DNA of 53,416 bases from contig CALYAX010000012.1 of the NCBI GenBank assembly GCA_944393665.1, positions 1-53,416 on the forward strand, in the 5' to 3' direction. The DNA comes from an uncultured Alphaproteobacteria bacterium. GTDB lineage: Bacteria; Pseudomonadota; Alphaproteobacteria; RF32; CAG-239. Position numbers and translations under genes: made by a program. Position 1 is the first letter of the stretch, and each line of letters starts with the position of its first letter. Below the pieces are notes generated by a model. That model saw only the letters and a program-made list of their open reading frames with translations, searched no databases and was not told the origin of the DNA. Below are positions 27,399 to 36,286 of the stretch, one piece after another.

Positions 27399-28121
27399 TT
27401 AGTGCTCGTGAATGGCGTCTCCCAGATAAATGCAGGACAAGACAGTATAAATAAAAGCCTGCAACAGCGCGATAAAAATTTCAAAACAGACAATCGCGCT
27501 GTTAAACAAAACAGGAACAATTCCCGCAACACCCAGCGCAACCACAAAACCGGCGATAATTTTCAGCATAATATGCCCCACGGTCATATTGGCAACCAGA
27601 CGAACAGTCAGGCTGAACGGCTTGGACAGGAAAGAAATCATTTCAATCGGCACAATCAGCGGCGCCAAAGCCAGAGGAATTCCCCGCGGCAGAAAAGTCC
27701 GCAGCCAGCCGAGCTTTTTCTTTTTAATCCCGATCATAACGTTAAACAATAATGCAATCAGGGACAGGGAGCCCACTGCCGTCAAATGCGATGTCCAGGT
27801 AAAGGCATAGGGAAACAACCCCAGCAGATTGCCGAAGGCGACAAATAAAAACAACGTAAAGATAAACGGAAAATACTTCAGCCCTTCAACCCCGACATTT
27901 TCTTTCAACAGCCCGGAAATAAATTCATACAGCGTTTCGGGTATGGATTGGGCCACGGTCGGGACAATACTGCGTTTGCGCAGGCACACCCCCAGCAGCA
28001 ATGTCGAAACTGCCACAGCCAAAACCATAAACAAGGCCGAATTGGTAAAGGAAATATCAACGCCGCCCACCTCAAGAGGGACCAGCGGTTTGATGACAAA
28101 TTGTTCCATCGGGTTGGACAC
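27399..28121 (-). CDS. atpB: ATP synthase Fo subunit a
   Basis: Proton channel subunit. About 240 residues with five or six membrane helices. The essential arginine lies in SLTVRLVANMTVGHI, and the family's C-terminal helix ends FIYTVLSCIYLGDAIHEH. The start is most likely the GTG at 28121, nine bases after AAGGAG. A TTG at 28127 sits too close to that site, and an ATG at 28109 is rather far. The 138-base gap to atpE holds a GC hairpin (CCGGCC / GGCCGG, 27352-27375) without a T-run. Confidence 0.93.
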   Translation of the reverse strand: MSNPMEQFVIKPLVPLEVGGVDISFTNSALFMVLAVAVSTLLLGVCLRKRSIVPTVAQSIPETLYEFISGLLKENVGVEGLKYFPFIFTLFLFVAFGNLLGLFPYAFTWTSHLTAVGSLSLIALLFNVMIGIKKKKLGWLRTFLPRGIPLALAPLIVPIEMISFLSKPFSLTVRLVANMTVGHIMLKIIAGFVVALGVAGIVPVLFNSAIVCFEIFIALLQAFIYTVLSCIYLGDAIHEH

Positions 28122-28127
28122 GATCAA

Positions 28128-28433
28128 TTACTCCTTAGTCTTGCGCTCTTCACCTTGCACAAAGCGATAAACATTCAGCATGCCCGCCGCGCCGCCGATA
28201 AGCAGAAACGCAACCAGCAGCCAGGGTTTTGTCCCAAACCAGTCATCCAGCAGATAACCGATTGCCGCCCCGACCACCACTGCCGAAATCAGTTCGGTAG
28301 CAACCCGGAAACCAGCCTTGGAAGCATGGGCGTATTCCGATTCCGGTTTGTCTTTCCGTGCCGCTGCTTCTTTCCGCTTGAGCTCGGCAATACGTTTTTC
28401 GAGCTGCTTAATGTCATCGGGCTTTTGGGTCAT
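28128..28433 (-). CDS. atpI: ATP synthase assembly protein AtpI
   Basis: Small accessory membrane protein thought to help c-ring assembly. The 101-residue protein has a charged coiled-coil N-terminus and two membrane segments (VATELISAVVVGAAIGYLL; LLVAFLLIGGAAGMLNVYR), the usual AtpI layout in alphaproteobacteria. First gene of the Fo operon. Its stop lies about one codon before the atpB start, so translation is likely coupled. Confidence 0.9.
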   Translation of the reverse strand: MTQKPDDIKQLEKRIAELKRKEAAARKDKPESEYAHASKAGFRVATELISAVVVGAAIGYLLDDWFGTKPWLLVAFLLIGGAAGMLNVYRFVQGEERKTKE

Positions 28434-28484
28434 ACTCTTCTTTATCCCAAGTTATTACGGAGTTATTAAAGAAGTCCTAAGATT

Positions 28485-29210
28485 TTAATTATTCGCTAAT
28501 TTTTGAGTAAAAATTTCCTCAAGCTTTTCCATTGTCGGCGCCCCGGCAAGCAATTCTTTTCCTGCGGCGGAACTTATCACGAACGATGGTGTTCCCTGAA
28601 TTCCCAGCTGGGTAATACCGTCTTGGCGGGTTTGCAGAATCTCCTGGGCTACCGTGTCATTTTTGAGGCAGGTTTCGGCCTTTTCAGCAGGAACCCCGCT
28701 TAAAGCGGCATACTGCTTGAGAACTTTTTCCGGATCCCGTGACATTCCCCATTCCCGTTGCTTTTTAAACAGCAAATCAGTAAAAGCAAAATATTTGTCT
28801 GCCGGCACACATTCTGCCAGCATGGTCGCGCTCATTGAGGCCCGGTCAATCGGAAATGGCACAAATACCAGGCGGACCTGGCCGTTATCAATATATTTTT
28901 CCTTAATTTTAGGCAGCGTATTCAAATGAAAATCCGCGCAATGAAAACATCCGAAAGAAGAATATTCATAAATTGTCACCGGAGCTGACGAGTCGCCGAT
29001 AACATGGCTTTCCGGCATCACATAATTGGCGGGAATAACCTTCGGCGCCGGAGCTTCTTCTGCCGCATAGGCCGCGTTAACCAAAACCAGCTCGCCGTTT
29101 TCGTTCATCTCAAAGCCCTTCACCGACAGATAAAACCCGGCGGCCAGGAAGAAAACCACAAAAGCGGCAATAAAACCGCTCACTTTCTTAATAATGTTTT
29201 CAAATTTCAT
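28485..29210 (-). CDS. DsbA-family thiol:disulfide oxidoreductase
   Basis: Periplasmic disulfide-forming or -isomerising enzyme. The 241-residue protein has an N-terminal signal anchor (FIAAFVVFFLAAGFYLSV), a linker with a possible second cleavage site (AAYAAEEA), and a thioredoxin fold with active site SFGCFHC and the cis-proline as GTPSFV. The start at 29210 is preferred to a GTG overlapping the preceding gene. It is immediately downstream of the DciA-like gene, probably in the same operon; the related order mutY-DUF721-dsbA is seen in other alphaproteobacteria. Confidence 0.9.
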   Translation of the reverse strand: MKFENIIKKVSGFIAAFVVFFLAAGFYLSVKGFEMNENGELVLVNAAYAAEEAPAPKVIPANYVMPESHVIGDSSAPVTIYEYSSFGCFHCADFHLNTLPKIKEKYIDNGQVRLVFVPFPIDRASMSATMLAECVPADKYFAFTDLLFKKQREWGMSRDPEKVLKQYAALSGVPAEKAETCLKNDTVAQEILQTRQDGITQLGIQGTPSFVISSAAGKELLAGAPTMEKLEEIFTQKLANN

Positions 29211-29211
29211 C

Positions 29212-29748
29212 TTACTTCTTTTCACCTTTATTATGATTGATAATACTAAAGCCGAGCCGCCGGAGAACTTCCTGCAAAGCCGGATTTTCCACCTCTTCGC
29301 TTAATTTTTTAATATAAGTTTCTTCCTCGGCAGTTACAAGAGATTTTTTTGGTTTCCCCGACTTTTCAACCGCCCCCGTATTTTGCGGCAATCCGCTGTT
29401 TTGAATTATTTTCATGGCGGCAACCGCATTGTAGCCGAAATAAGTGTTAATTTTGCTGATAACAGCTTTTTCCCGGTGCTGCAGCTCCACCGCAAAAGCA
29501 CCTGACGGAACCGCCACCAGAAGCGTGCCCCCGGTTTTTTCGCCGCGCTTGAAATCAATCGACTGCGGAAAAGCATAAGCTGCCAGCTCGGCGCCGACAA
29601 TCTTGTCCCAATCAGTCAGAATATCAATTTCCACAAACCCCTTTTTCCCTAAAATGGTTTTGGCCAGCGGCAGAATTGTCCGCGCCACAGACTGGAGATC
29701 ATAGGTTTTGCGTTCATCGCTGATATGGAAAGCACTTTCTTTTTTCAT
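29212..29748 (-). CDS. DUF721 / DciA-like protein
   Basis: A 178-residue protein of the DUF721 family, which includes the replicative helicase loader DciA. The recognisable block is FVEIDILTDWDKIVGAELA followed by AFPQSIDF and GGTLLVAVPSGAFAVELQHR, matching the family's order of W-x-x-I-V-G and strand-rich core. Whether it loads DnaB here is inference. It sits 1-2 bases upstream of the dsbA-like gene and is divergent from fliO. Confidence 0.82.
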   Translation of the reverse strand: MKKESAFHISDERKTYDLQSVARTILPLAKTILGKKGFVEIDILTDWDKIVGAELAAYAFPQSIDFKRGEKTGGTLLVAVPSGAFAVELQHREKAVISKINTYFGYNAVAAMKIIQNSGLPQNTGAVEKSGKPKKSLVTAEEETYIKKLSEEVENPALQEVLRRLGFSIINHNKGEKK

Positions 29749-29791
29749 GCTGTCACGATAGCAAACAATATCAACAAGGGCAAGCCTTTTA

Positions 29792-29820
29792 TTGACGCGG
29801 ACGCAGACGCGGCCTATAAT
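29792..29820 (+). promoter_or_regulatory. sigma-70-type promoter of fliO-fliP
   Basis: TTGACG at 29792-29797, exactly 17 bases, then perfect TATAAT at 29815-29820, 27 bases before the fliO start. The spacer is GC-rich (repeated GACGC). Confidence 0.75.
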
Positions 29821-29847
29821 TCAGCACAACCAACCGGGAGAACTTTT

Positions 29848-30144
29848 ATGGAATGGCAAGACATTTTACAGGCCGTTTTATCGCTGATATTTGTTATCGG
29901 CCTGCTGCTGCTGACTTTGTGGGTATTTAAATACTGCGAATTGAAAGGCCTCAAATGCAGGCTGGTTAAAAACCTTAAAGCCGGACAACGCCTTGAAGTT
30001 ATCGAGTTTCGCCGCCTGGACAGCAAAAACTCGGTCGTTCTCCTGCGCTGCGATGACCGCGAATATCTGCTTTTGCTCGGCACTAATTCTGCCCGGATGC
30101 TGGACAACACACCTTTGATAACGGGACCCTCAAACAATGACTAA
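29848..30144 (+). CDS. fliO: flagellar export protein FliO
   Basis: Small chaperone for assembly of the FliP ring in the flagellar type III export gate. The 98-residue protein has one membrane segment (LSLIFVIGLLLLTLWVF) and a cytoplasmic domain with the family pattern LKAGQRLEVIEFRRLDSKNS and REYLLLLGT. ATG 29848 has GGGAG upstream. It overlaps fliP by 8 bases. Confidence 0.88.
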   Translation: MEWQDILQAVLSLIFVIGLLLLTLWVFKYCELKGLKCRLVKNLKAGQRLEVIEFRRLDSKNSVVLLRCDDREYLLLLGTNSARMLDNTPLITGPSNND

Positions 30145-30877
30145 AAAATTGCTCGGCTTGGCCGCTCTGACATTTATAATCTGCCTCTTCACCGCCGATC
30201 CGGCCTGGGCACAAAGCCTGAATGTCAACATGGAAGGCACCGGCGGCTCGGCAACGGCGCGGATTTTCAGCGTCATTATGATGATTACGGTTTTATCGCT
30301 GGCGCCGTCGATTTTAATTATGATGACCTCTTTTACCCGGATTGCCGTTGTCTTGTCGATTACCCGCTCCGCTTTGGCCACCAACGCCACGCCCCCCAAC
30401 ATGGTCCTGATTTCTTTGGCCATCTTTCTGACGCTTTTTGTGATGAGCCCCACCCTGGAACGTTCCTGGGAGGAAGGAATTAAACCGATGATTGATGAAA
30501 AAGTCGAAGTAATGGACGGCTTGGAAAAAGCAGCCGAACCGATAAAAGAATTTATGGTCCGCAACACCCGCGAAAAGGATTTGCTGCTGTTTACCGATCT
30601 GGCCAAAGAAAAACCGGCTGCAAGTGTGGCTGAAACGCCGCTCAAAATAGCCATTCCCGCTTTTATGATCAGCGAATTGCGCCGCGCTTTTGAAATCGGC
30701 TTTTTAATCTTTGTACCGTTTCTGATCATTGACATGGTTATTGCCTCCGTTTTAATGTCTATGGGTATGATGATGCTGCCCCCGACAGTTCTGGCCCTGC
30801 CATTCAAAGTCATCTTTTTTGTCCTGGTTGACGGCTGGTACATGTTGGCCGGTTCGCTGGTCAACAGTTTTAAATAA
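30137..30877 (+). CDS. fliP: flagellar export gate protein FliP
   Basis: Core of the flagellar protein-export channel. The 246-residue protein has a cleavable signal peptide (LAALTFIICLFTADPAWAQS), then the conserved membrane core (MMITVLSLAPSILIMMTSFT; RIAVVLSITRSALA; PNMVLISLAIFLTLFVM) and the C-terminal IGFLIFVPFLIIDMVIASVL, ending in MMMLPPTVLALPFK. Length and motifs are normal. A terminator follows directly, so fliO-fliP is a two-gene unit. Confidence 0.97.
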   Translation: MTKKLLGLAALTFIICLFTADPAWAQSLNVNMEGTGGSATARIFSVIMMITVLSLAPSILIMMTSFTRIAVVLSITRSALATNATPPNMVLISLAIFLTLFVMSPTLERSWEEGIKPMIDEKVEVMDGLEKAAEPIKEFMVRNTREKDLLLFTDLAKEKPAASVAETPLKIAIPAFMISELRRAFEIGFLIFVPFLIIDMVIASVLMSMGMMMLPPTVLALPFKVIFFVLVDGWYMLAGSLVNSFK

Positions 30878-30881
30878 AAAC

Positions 30882-30911
30882 AAAAAATCCCCGGGAAACC
30901 GGGGATTTTTT
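30882..30911 (+). terminator. bidirectional terminator between fliP and the OMP gene
   Basis: Perfect 13-base stem (30882-30894 with 30899-30911; core TCCCCGG / CCGGGGA), GAAA tetraloop, A-run before and T-run after, so it can serve both convergent genes. Confidence 0.92.
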
Positions 30912-30925
30912 CAAACAGCTTTTTC

Positions 30926-31525
30926 TTAGAACGTAAAGCGCAAACCGCCGTACCATTCATGAACATTAATATTGGCCTTGTTGATGTCACCCATATCCAG
31001 ATAACGGTAACCGGCATCAATGTTCAGACAACGATTCAGCCGGATGGACAAACCGCCGCCCAAAGCCCAGGTAAAGTTATCTTTACTATAGGTAACTTTG
31101 TCCCCTCCGGGATCCTGATTACTCAAATCCAGGCGGGTAATACCGATACCGGCGTTAAGATAAGGGCTGACCCAGTAATTCGGCATAAGATCCAAATAGA
31201 TATTGGCCATAAAAGAATCAGATTCCAAAGACGATTTATAAGTACTGCGGCCGGAGGGATATTCGTCATCAATATCATCGCGATAAATATATTCGCCTTC
31301 AATACGGAAATATTTATATTTATAACCCAATGCGCCCGACATCATCCAGGTATCGCCAAATTCAGCGCGTGATTTAGAAGCCGCGTTGTCTTCTTTGTCA
31401 TTCATATTATAATCAGTATTACCGCCGCGCAATGCAACATAAAACCCATCCCGGGCCGAGGCCGGAGCCGCAACTGCCATTGTCAATACCAGAGCCGAAG
31501 CCATCGTTACCAAAGTCTTTTTCAT
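30926..31525 (-). CDS. outer-membrane beta-barrel protein (opacity-protein / Omp25-like)
   Basis: A 199-residue secreted barrel. The signal peptide MKKTLVTMASALVLTMAVAA is cleaved near PASA. The mature start RDGFYVALRGGNTDYN is typical of small 8-strand barrels. The strands alternate, with surface loops rich in D, S and N, and the protein ends GGLRFTF with the terminal phenylalanine recognised by BamA. GGAG precedes the start at 31525. The long AT-rich leader (31526-31690) suggests a stand-alone, well-expressed gene. Confidence 0.9.
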   Translation of the reverse strand: MKKTLVTMASALVLTMAVAAPASARDGFYVALRGGNTDYNMNDKEDNAASKSRAEFGDTWMMSGALGYKYKYFRIEGEYIYRDDIDDEYPSGRSTYKSSLESDSFMANIYLDLMPNYWVSPYLNAGIGITRLDLSNQDPGGDKVTYSKDNFTWALGGGLSIRLNRCLNIDAGYRYLDMGDINKANINVHEWYGGLRFTF

Positions 31526-31690
31526 AGATTTCTCCAAAAGTTCATTTTGTAAATTTTGTCTATTTTATAAACTACATTTCTAAAATAAGCAAGCAAAAAA
31601 TTGTAATTATTTTTATTAGTTAAGCTAAAAATATCACCGAGTGGTTAGGATTTTATTAATAAGGAAACACTTTCACCATATTTTAAACAC

Positions 31691-31720
31691 AAAAAACGGC
31701 TGCCAAAACAGCCGTTTTTT
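31691..31720 (-). terminator. intrinsic terminator of the prepilin-like adhesin gene
   Basis: Perfect 12-base stem (31691-31702 with 31709-31720; ACGGCTG / CAGCCGT core), six-base loop, A/T runs on both flanks, 15 bases after the stop. Confidence 0.9.
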
Positions 31721-31734
31721 TCTTGATCCCGCTT

Positions 31735-34700
31735 TTACCAGGGCTCACTGTATCCGAGCGCCGGATCATCCAAGCGTTTTTGATAAGCTCCGTTATCCTT
31801 GTCACTGCTAAGGGTTCTGAAGTTGGTCAGCTGGTTATATCCGGTATCAACCAAAGAGGAATCCCACTTAAAAGTTTCCCCGCTTACTGCTCTTCGTTCA
31901 AAATAACAGTAAACGTTAGCAATCGCCGTTAATTCTTCATTATAAACCGGAAACAGATTCCAAACGATCTTTCCGTCCAGATTACCGCCTCCGACACCAG
32001 CCAGATAATCATGATAATCCGTGCCGTGATATAAGAAACCCATAATCGCATGCCAGCCGGCAAATTCTGCATCGCGCGACGAACTGCTGTTGGTTCCCGA
32101 TGCCGTCCCCCCGACCTTAACGCCGGCAATCGTGGTATTCAGCCAGGTATTGGTCTGGAAAGTCAGCGGCATACCATAACCTGACGGAACCGTATGGGTA
32201 TGGCTTCCCGAAGAACCATCCACCGAAGAAAGTTCAAACCGGGCTTTAAAAGGATCTCGCGGCGCAATAAAGAAAGCTTTAAAGCGGTTGGCATCCCAGC
32301 TGGAACCGGTAGGCGTCATCGCCACTGAATAAGCTTCGGCCATCTTCCAGCGGATCGGATTAATTGTAATGACCTTTGAATATCCCGGAGGACATTGCGG
32401 CGTGGGCACAAATCCCAGCCACGGGGTTGTAATACAATTCGCCTTGTTGCTGCCCGTACACTCGCTCGGCTGCCCCGAGATCGACAAAGTTCCGCCGCTT
32501 TTAGTAACCGTATAACTCTCCCAGTTTTTACTGCCGGTTGCTTCATTATAAGTATTATCAATCACATAAATACCTTTATTAATAAAGTCAGGCAGAATAT
32601 CGCTCAAACGGGCATTGCCGCGGGTGGTCAGTTTAATATCATGCATCACCGAGGTATAAGCCGGATTGACCTGATAAGCATCATACGGGGCAGAACCGCG
32701 CCGCGGGTTTCCGGCAGCAATCGCGCCGTTGGACGAACTGCTGTAAGGATAAGTCTGGTTGGAAACAATCCGGTCCAGTTTAACATACCCGGGAGTATCC
32801 TGCTTTCCCTGCCCGGTCGGCAAAACCGTACGCCCGGACACGCTGGCCTTTGTCGGCAGCGTAATCATTCCTTCGCGGCGGATTAACACGCCGTCATTAA
32901 TAACACCGTTGCTGAAACTGTTGCTGGAATATCCTAAAGTATCCGCTCCTGAAGCAGCCAAAGCCATCCGGTCTTTATTCACGAACAAATAGTTAGCGGA
33001 AGAAGAATCTGCATTATTTGAAACATTGGCACCGAAAATCAAGGCATCATTACCCAAGCTGATAAAACGGTTATTAGCTCCGGAAGTCAGGCGGACACTA
33101 TTGCTGCCGGCCTTAACCGAGCTGGATGGGCTTTTCAAAATTGCCGTTCCGCTGGCGGAAACCGTCGCATCACCGCCAGTTGCCGTCACCTCAGCCTTAG
33201 TTCCGGACAAAGTGCTGGATGTACTATTCAACGTTAAGGTTCCGCTGCCTCCCTGAATTTTAGCCTGGGTTCCCGCTACGGCATTAACTTCAGTACCGCT
33301 TGCTTTTACATAGTTAGAGGCACTAGATTGAATATAAGCGCCATTGGAACTGGTCGCACCGACTTCAATAGCTCCGACCCCCATCGCACCGCCGGCATCG
33401 CTCGTCTCCAAAACGCTGCCGACCTTAAAGACATTTCCGGCAATATCAACCCGGGTATTGGTTGCCTTAAAATTATAATTTGACCCGGAAATTAAACCGC
33501 CGCCCAGTTCGGTTCGCCCATAAATTTTATTGGCGCTGAACTCTCCGTCAATATAAAGATTACCCTTTACACGGGCATTGTTTTCAACCAACAGGCTGCC
33601 GCCGGTCTTTCTGTCTGCTCCGGCTGTTTTACTAACAACAAGACTGTAAACATTGCTTGCGCCGTTAACCGTTTCAGTAGAAACCTGCCCCTTGGCTGTC
33701 AAACCGCTTTGGACCTCGGCAGCATTTTTTACTGTCAATTTGCCGGAAACGTCAGCAGTCCCGTCAATCGTTGTTTTATCTAAAGTGGTATCCCCGGTCA
33801 CATCCAAACCGCCGGACGAAACGGTTACTTTCTTATTGGAACTGACGCCGCCGCTGTTAACCTCAAACGTACTGGCAATATTGGCACTTCCTGCCGTCAG
33901 CAGATCGCGGATTGTACCCGCGCCTCTGACATACAGATTACCGTCAGCCTTGTTTTCGCCCACAATTTCAATCGTGTTGGCAGTTCCCTCGTCGGAACCG
34001 CGGGTTCCCAAAGCAATCAGCTGGTTAACTTCCTCAATCGGATTTCCGTCCATCAGCAGGCTGGTCTGCATCCGGTTATAAGAATCATCACCCATACTGT
34101 TGTCACGGAACAAAACGTGTTCCGAACCAGCGCCCGAGCTGGCGTTAATCGCATGCAGCGAAATCGAGGCAATGCTGCCCTCTTTGGGAGCTGTCACGCC
34201 ATAATCTTTAGGCTCGGCAAACCAGGTGCCCTGTACCCCGCAGAACTGATTCTTCTGGGCACCGTCCAAACCCGCGCATTTCTTATACACGCTGCCGTTA
34301 GCCCCGATCATGGAGGCAATTTTGGCCGAACGGATTCCCGGCAGATCGCCGCTGGTAGGAGAAACCACAATACCGGTCAGCGTGGCATGCGCCGTAACGC
34401 CGGATCCCTGAATCACGCGTTTGATTGCCATTTCCGGCTGTTCAAACAGCTTGCTGTCTTTCAGGTTAAACCCATAGGGCAGATAACTTTTGATGTCATC
34501 TTCCGTCACTTCCCAGTATCCCGGTGTTTTATCAATGGTAAAATCGGTATAATTGTCTTTGATATAATCGTCCAAAGCCTTGGAAATCGTCCGCATCTGT
34601 GCTGCTGCGTTAATATCCTGCAGCTCGGTCGTGCGCTCGGCAGCTTTTTTATACAAAACCGGAGTAACCATGGCAATCAGGCCCAGCATCGCCAAAGCCT

Positions 34701-34749
34701 CCACCATCATGCTGCCCTTCTGGCCGGTTAGTTTAAGATTATTGGTCAT
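31735..34749 (-). CDS. giant prepilin-like adhesin with type IV pilin N-terminus
   Basis: A 1004-residue protein. The N-terminus LTGQKGSMMVEALAMLGLIA is a class-III prepilin leader: cleavage after the glycine, methylatable S/M, glutamate at +5 and a long hydrophobic helix. A pilin-like head follows (residues about 50-250). Then come some 350 residues of G/S/T/N/V-rich, repetitive beta-solenoid-like sequence (VSGKLTVKNAAEVQSGLTAK; TLSGTKAEVTATGGDATVSA), and a C-terminal globular region with SHTHTVPSGYG, resembling phage tail-fibre tips, and several cysteines. The architecture resembles pilus-tip adhesins such as PilV of conjugative pili. AGGAG precedes the start. No prepilin peptidase or pilus motor is in the window. 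Confidence 0.82.
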   Translation of the reverse strand: MTNNLKLTGQKGSMMVEALAMLGLIAMVTPVLYKKAAERTTELQDINAAAQMRTISKALDDYIKDNYTDFTIDKTPGYWEVTEDDIKSYLPYGFNLKDSKLFEQPEMAIKRVIQGSGVTAHATLTGIVVSPTSGDLPGIRSAKIASMIGANGSVYKKCAGLDGAQKNQFCGVQGTWFAEPKDYGVTAPKEGSIASISLHAINASSGAGSEHVLFRDNSMGDDSYNRMQTSLLMDGNPIEEVNQLIALGTRGSDEGTANTIEIVGENKADGNLYVRGAGTIRDLLTAGSANIASTFEVNSGGVSSNKKVTVSSGGLDVTGDTTLDKTTIDGTADVSGKLTVKNAAEVQSGLTAKGQVSTETVNGASNVYSLVVSKTAGADRKTGGSLLVENNARVKGNLYIDGEFSANKIYGRTELGGGLISGSNYNFKATNTRVDIAGNVFKVGSVLETSDAGGAMGVGAIEVGATSSNGAYIQSSASNYVKASGTEVNAVAGTQAKIQGGSGTLTLNSTSSTLSGTKAEVTATGGDATVSASGTAILKSPSSSVKAGSNSVRLTSGANNRFISLGNDALIFGANVSNNADSSSANYLFVNKDRMALAASGADTLGYSSNSFSNGVINDGVLIRREGMITLPTKASVSGRTVLPTGQGKQDTPGYVKLDRIVSNQTYPYSSSSNGAIAAGNPRRGSAPYDAYQVNPAYTSVMHDIKLTTRGNARLSDILPDFINKGIYVIDNTYNEATGSKNWESYTVTKSGGTLSISGQPSECTGSNKANCITTPWLGFVPTPQCPPGYSKVITINPIRWKMAEAYSVAMTPTGSSWDANRFKAFFIAPRDPFKARFELSSVDGSSGSHTHTVPSGYGMPLTFQTNTWLNTTIAGVKVGGTASGTNSSSSRDAEFAGWHAIMGFLYHGTDYHDYLAGVGGGNLDGKIVWNLFPVYNEELTAIANVYCYFERRAVSGETFKWDSSLVDTGYNQLTNFRTLSSDKDNGAYQKRLDDPALGYSEPW

Positions 34750-34776
34750 GGTCTTTCTCCTAAGTTAGCTGCCCGG

Positions 34777-35442
34777 TTAAATGCCCGATAGGTAAACCAG
34801 GCAGGAATACCCCTTGCTGAGATCGCACGCTTTTTTAAAATTCGTATCATTTACAATCGCTTTCGGAACAAAAATATCATCGCGGTCACGGTCCACAATC
34901 TGCATATCGGACCCGGAAACATTCCGGATTGAATCCGGATGAAATGCCTTGACCGTATAGCCGAAAAATGTTCCCCCGTCCACGGTGTTGCGGAGGGCAT
35001 TCATCAAATCCTCATTCGGCTGCTCGCCGTCAGCGCCCATATTCCGCCACCTTAGCGGAATCGGCCCGTACGTGGCCACCATTTTTTTGTTTTTGCGGAC
35101 ACTGCAGGCACTGCTGTCAGAATAAGAAACCGTCATATCCTCATTCATGCAAAAAATCTGGCTGACAAACTCGTCTGAAATCTCATGCCCGAAATAAGCA
35201 TATCCCTCCAGTTCCGTATCACTGATTATACCCGGGGCATATTCCACAATCGAGGGATTGGCCGTATAGGGTTTCTTGCGAAAGCGGACATAATCGCGGG
35301 CGGCCTGATGTTTGGTTACGATTTTAGACAACGTGGCTTCCGCCTGCGGCTCAATAGCCAGCTGGCGGTAATCGGCCCGGGGCGCCAAGGTATAAGACGC
35401 CAGAATGGCCAGAAACGTTGCCAATATCACCCAAATATACAT
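34777..35442 (-). CDS. membrane-anchored partner of the prepilin-like adhesin, unknown family
   Basis: A 221-residue protein with an N-terminal membrane helix (MYIWVILATFLAILASYTLA) and an extracytoplasmic domain that contains four or more cysteines (QIFCMNED, SSACSVRK, KKACDLSKGYSCLVYL). It lacks the glycine/glutamate prepilin motif, so it is a plain signal-anchored protein. It is 27 bases upstream of, and co-transcribed with, the 1004-residue adhesin, so it likely assists its display (inference). ATG 35442 has GAGG seven bases ahead; a TTG four codons earlier is not favoured. Confidence 0.75.
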   Translation of the reverse strand: MYIWVILATFLAILASYTLAPRADYRQLAIEPQAEATLSKIVTKHQAARDYVRFRKKPYTANPSIVEYAPGIISDTELEGYAYFGHEISDEFVSQIFCMNEDMTVSYSDSSACSVRKNKKMVATYGPIPLRWRNMGADGEQPNEDLMNALRNTVDGGTFFGYTVKAFHPDSIRNVSGSDMQIVDRDRDDIFVPKAIVNDTNFKKACDLSKGYSCLVYLSGI

Positions 35443-35738
35443 TTTATGCCTCAAACAGATTTACACCTATTCTAACTTTACCACAAAAAAGGTTTCTAAT
35501 CTATTAAATACCCGTCTTATTTAACAAATTTCACAATTCTGCAACAATATCCGACACTTGTATTTCTGCCAGATTAGACAAAACCAGGTCCCTTATCCGG
35601 AACGACTGTTCATCCTGCATCCCAGCCTTGCGCAAAGCCGTGTTTTCCTGCTAATAACTAGCACTTTAACGTTTATTTATGTTTTAAATTATATATTATA
35701 AAAATCAGTTAGCTGACTAAATAATTCCGGAGTGTTCA
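35443..35738. other. AT-rich divergent intergenic region
   Basis: About 295 bases between the adhesin operon and fliL, very AT-rich next to fliL. It must contain promoters for both directions. I do not see a convincing sigma-54 or sigma-28 element and no small gene. Confidence 0.45.
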
Positions 35739-36275
35739 ATGGAACGGGAAGACGATTTCGATTCCGATAATGAAGAAGCCGCGGCCGCACCGGCCAACCG
35801 GCGTAAAATTTTACTGATAGTCATCCCGGTTGTGATTGCAATCGGTTTGGCGGTAGGCCTGTATTTTACCTTCAATCATAAATATGACGGAACGGCTGCG
35901 CTGAATTACAGCGTGGTTAAAAACATGACGGAGGAGAACGGCCAGGCAACTGAATCCGTAACCGTTTTTTATGACCTGCCCGAAATCAAAGCCCAGATTA
36001 AAACCGAAGACGGCGCCGCAGCGCTTGTCGTTGCCCGCTTAAGCGTCGAGCTTTCCAAAGTGGAAGATGTCGCCGCTGTGGAGAAACTGCTGCCCCGCAT
36101 TACTGACAGCGTTATTGCCCATACCGTTGAACTGACACCCGCAGAGGTGGAAGGATCCGCCGGGCTCTACTGGCTGAGGGAAGAACTGCTCTACCGCATG
36201 AACCTGCTGACCGCCCCTGTCAAAATCAACAACCTGAATTTCAAAAAATTTGAAATTCAGCAAAATGAACAATAG
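35739..36275 (+). CDS. fliL: flagellar basal body-associated protein FliL
   Basis: Single-pass protein that surrounds the stator and supports torque. The 178-residue protein has an acidic cytoplasmic N-terminus (EREDDFDSDNEEA), one membrane helix (ILLIVIPVVIAIGLAVGLYF) and a periplasmic domain with the family's strand pattern (FYDLPEIKAQI; LVVARLSVELS) and final EELLYRMN-type helix. First gene of a five-gene flagellar unit, 11 bases before fliM. Confidence 0.85.
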   Translation: MEREDDFDSDNEEAAAAPANRRKILLIVIPVVIAIGLAVGLYFTFNHKYDGTAALNYSVVKNMTEENGQATESVTVFYDLPEIKAQIKTEDGAAALVVARLSVELSKVEDVAAVEKLLPRITDSVIAHTVELTPAEVEGSAGLYWLREELLYRMNLLTAPVKINNLNFKKFEIQQNEQ

Positions 36276-36286
36276 AGGATACTGCC

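Noticed and set aside
30130..31020. A 296-codon minus-strand frame across fliP and the OMP gene
   Set aside because: It is antisense to the certain fliP gene and to the bidirectional terminator, and has no domain.
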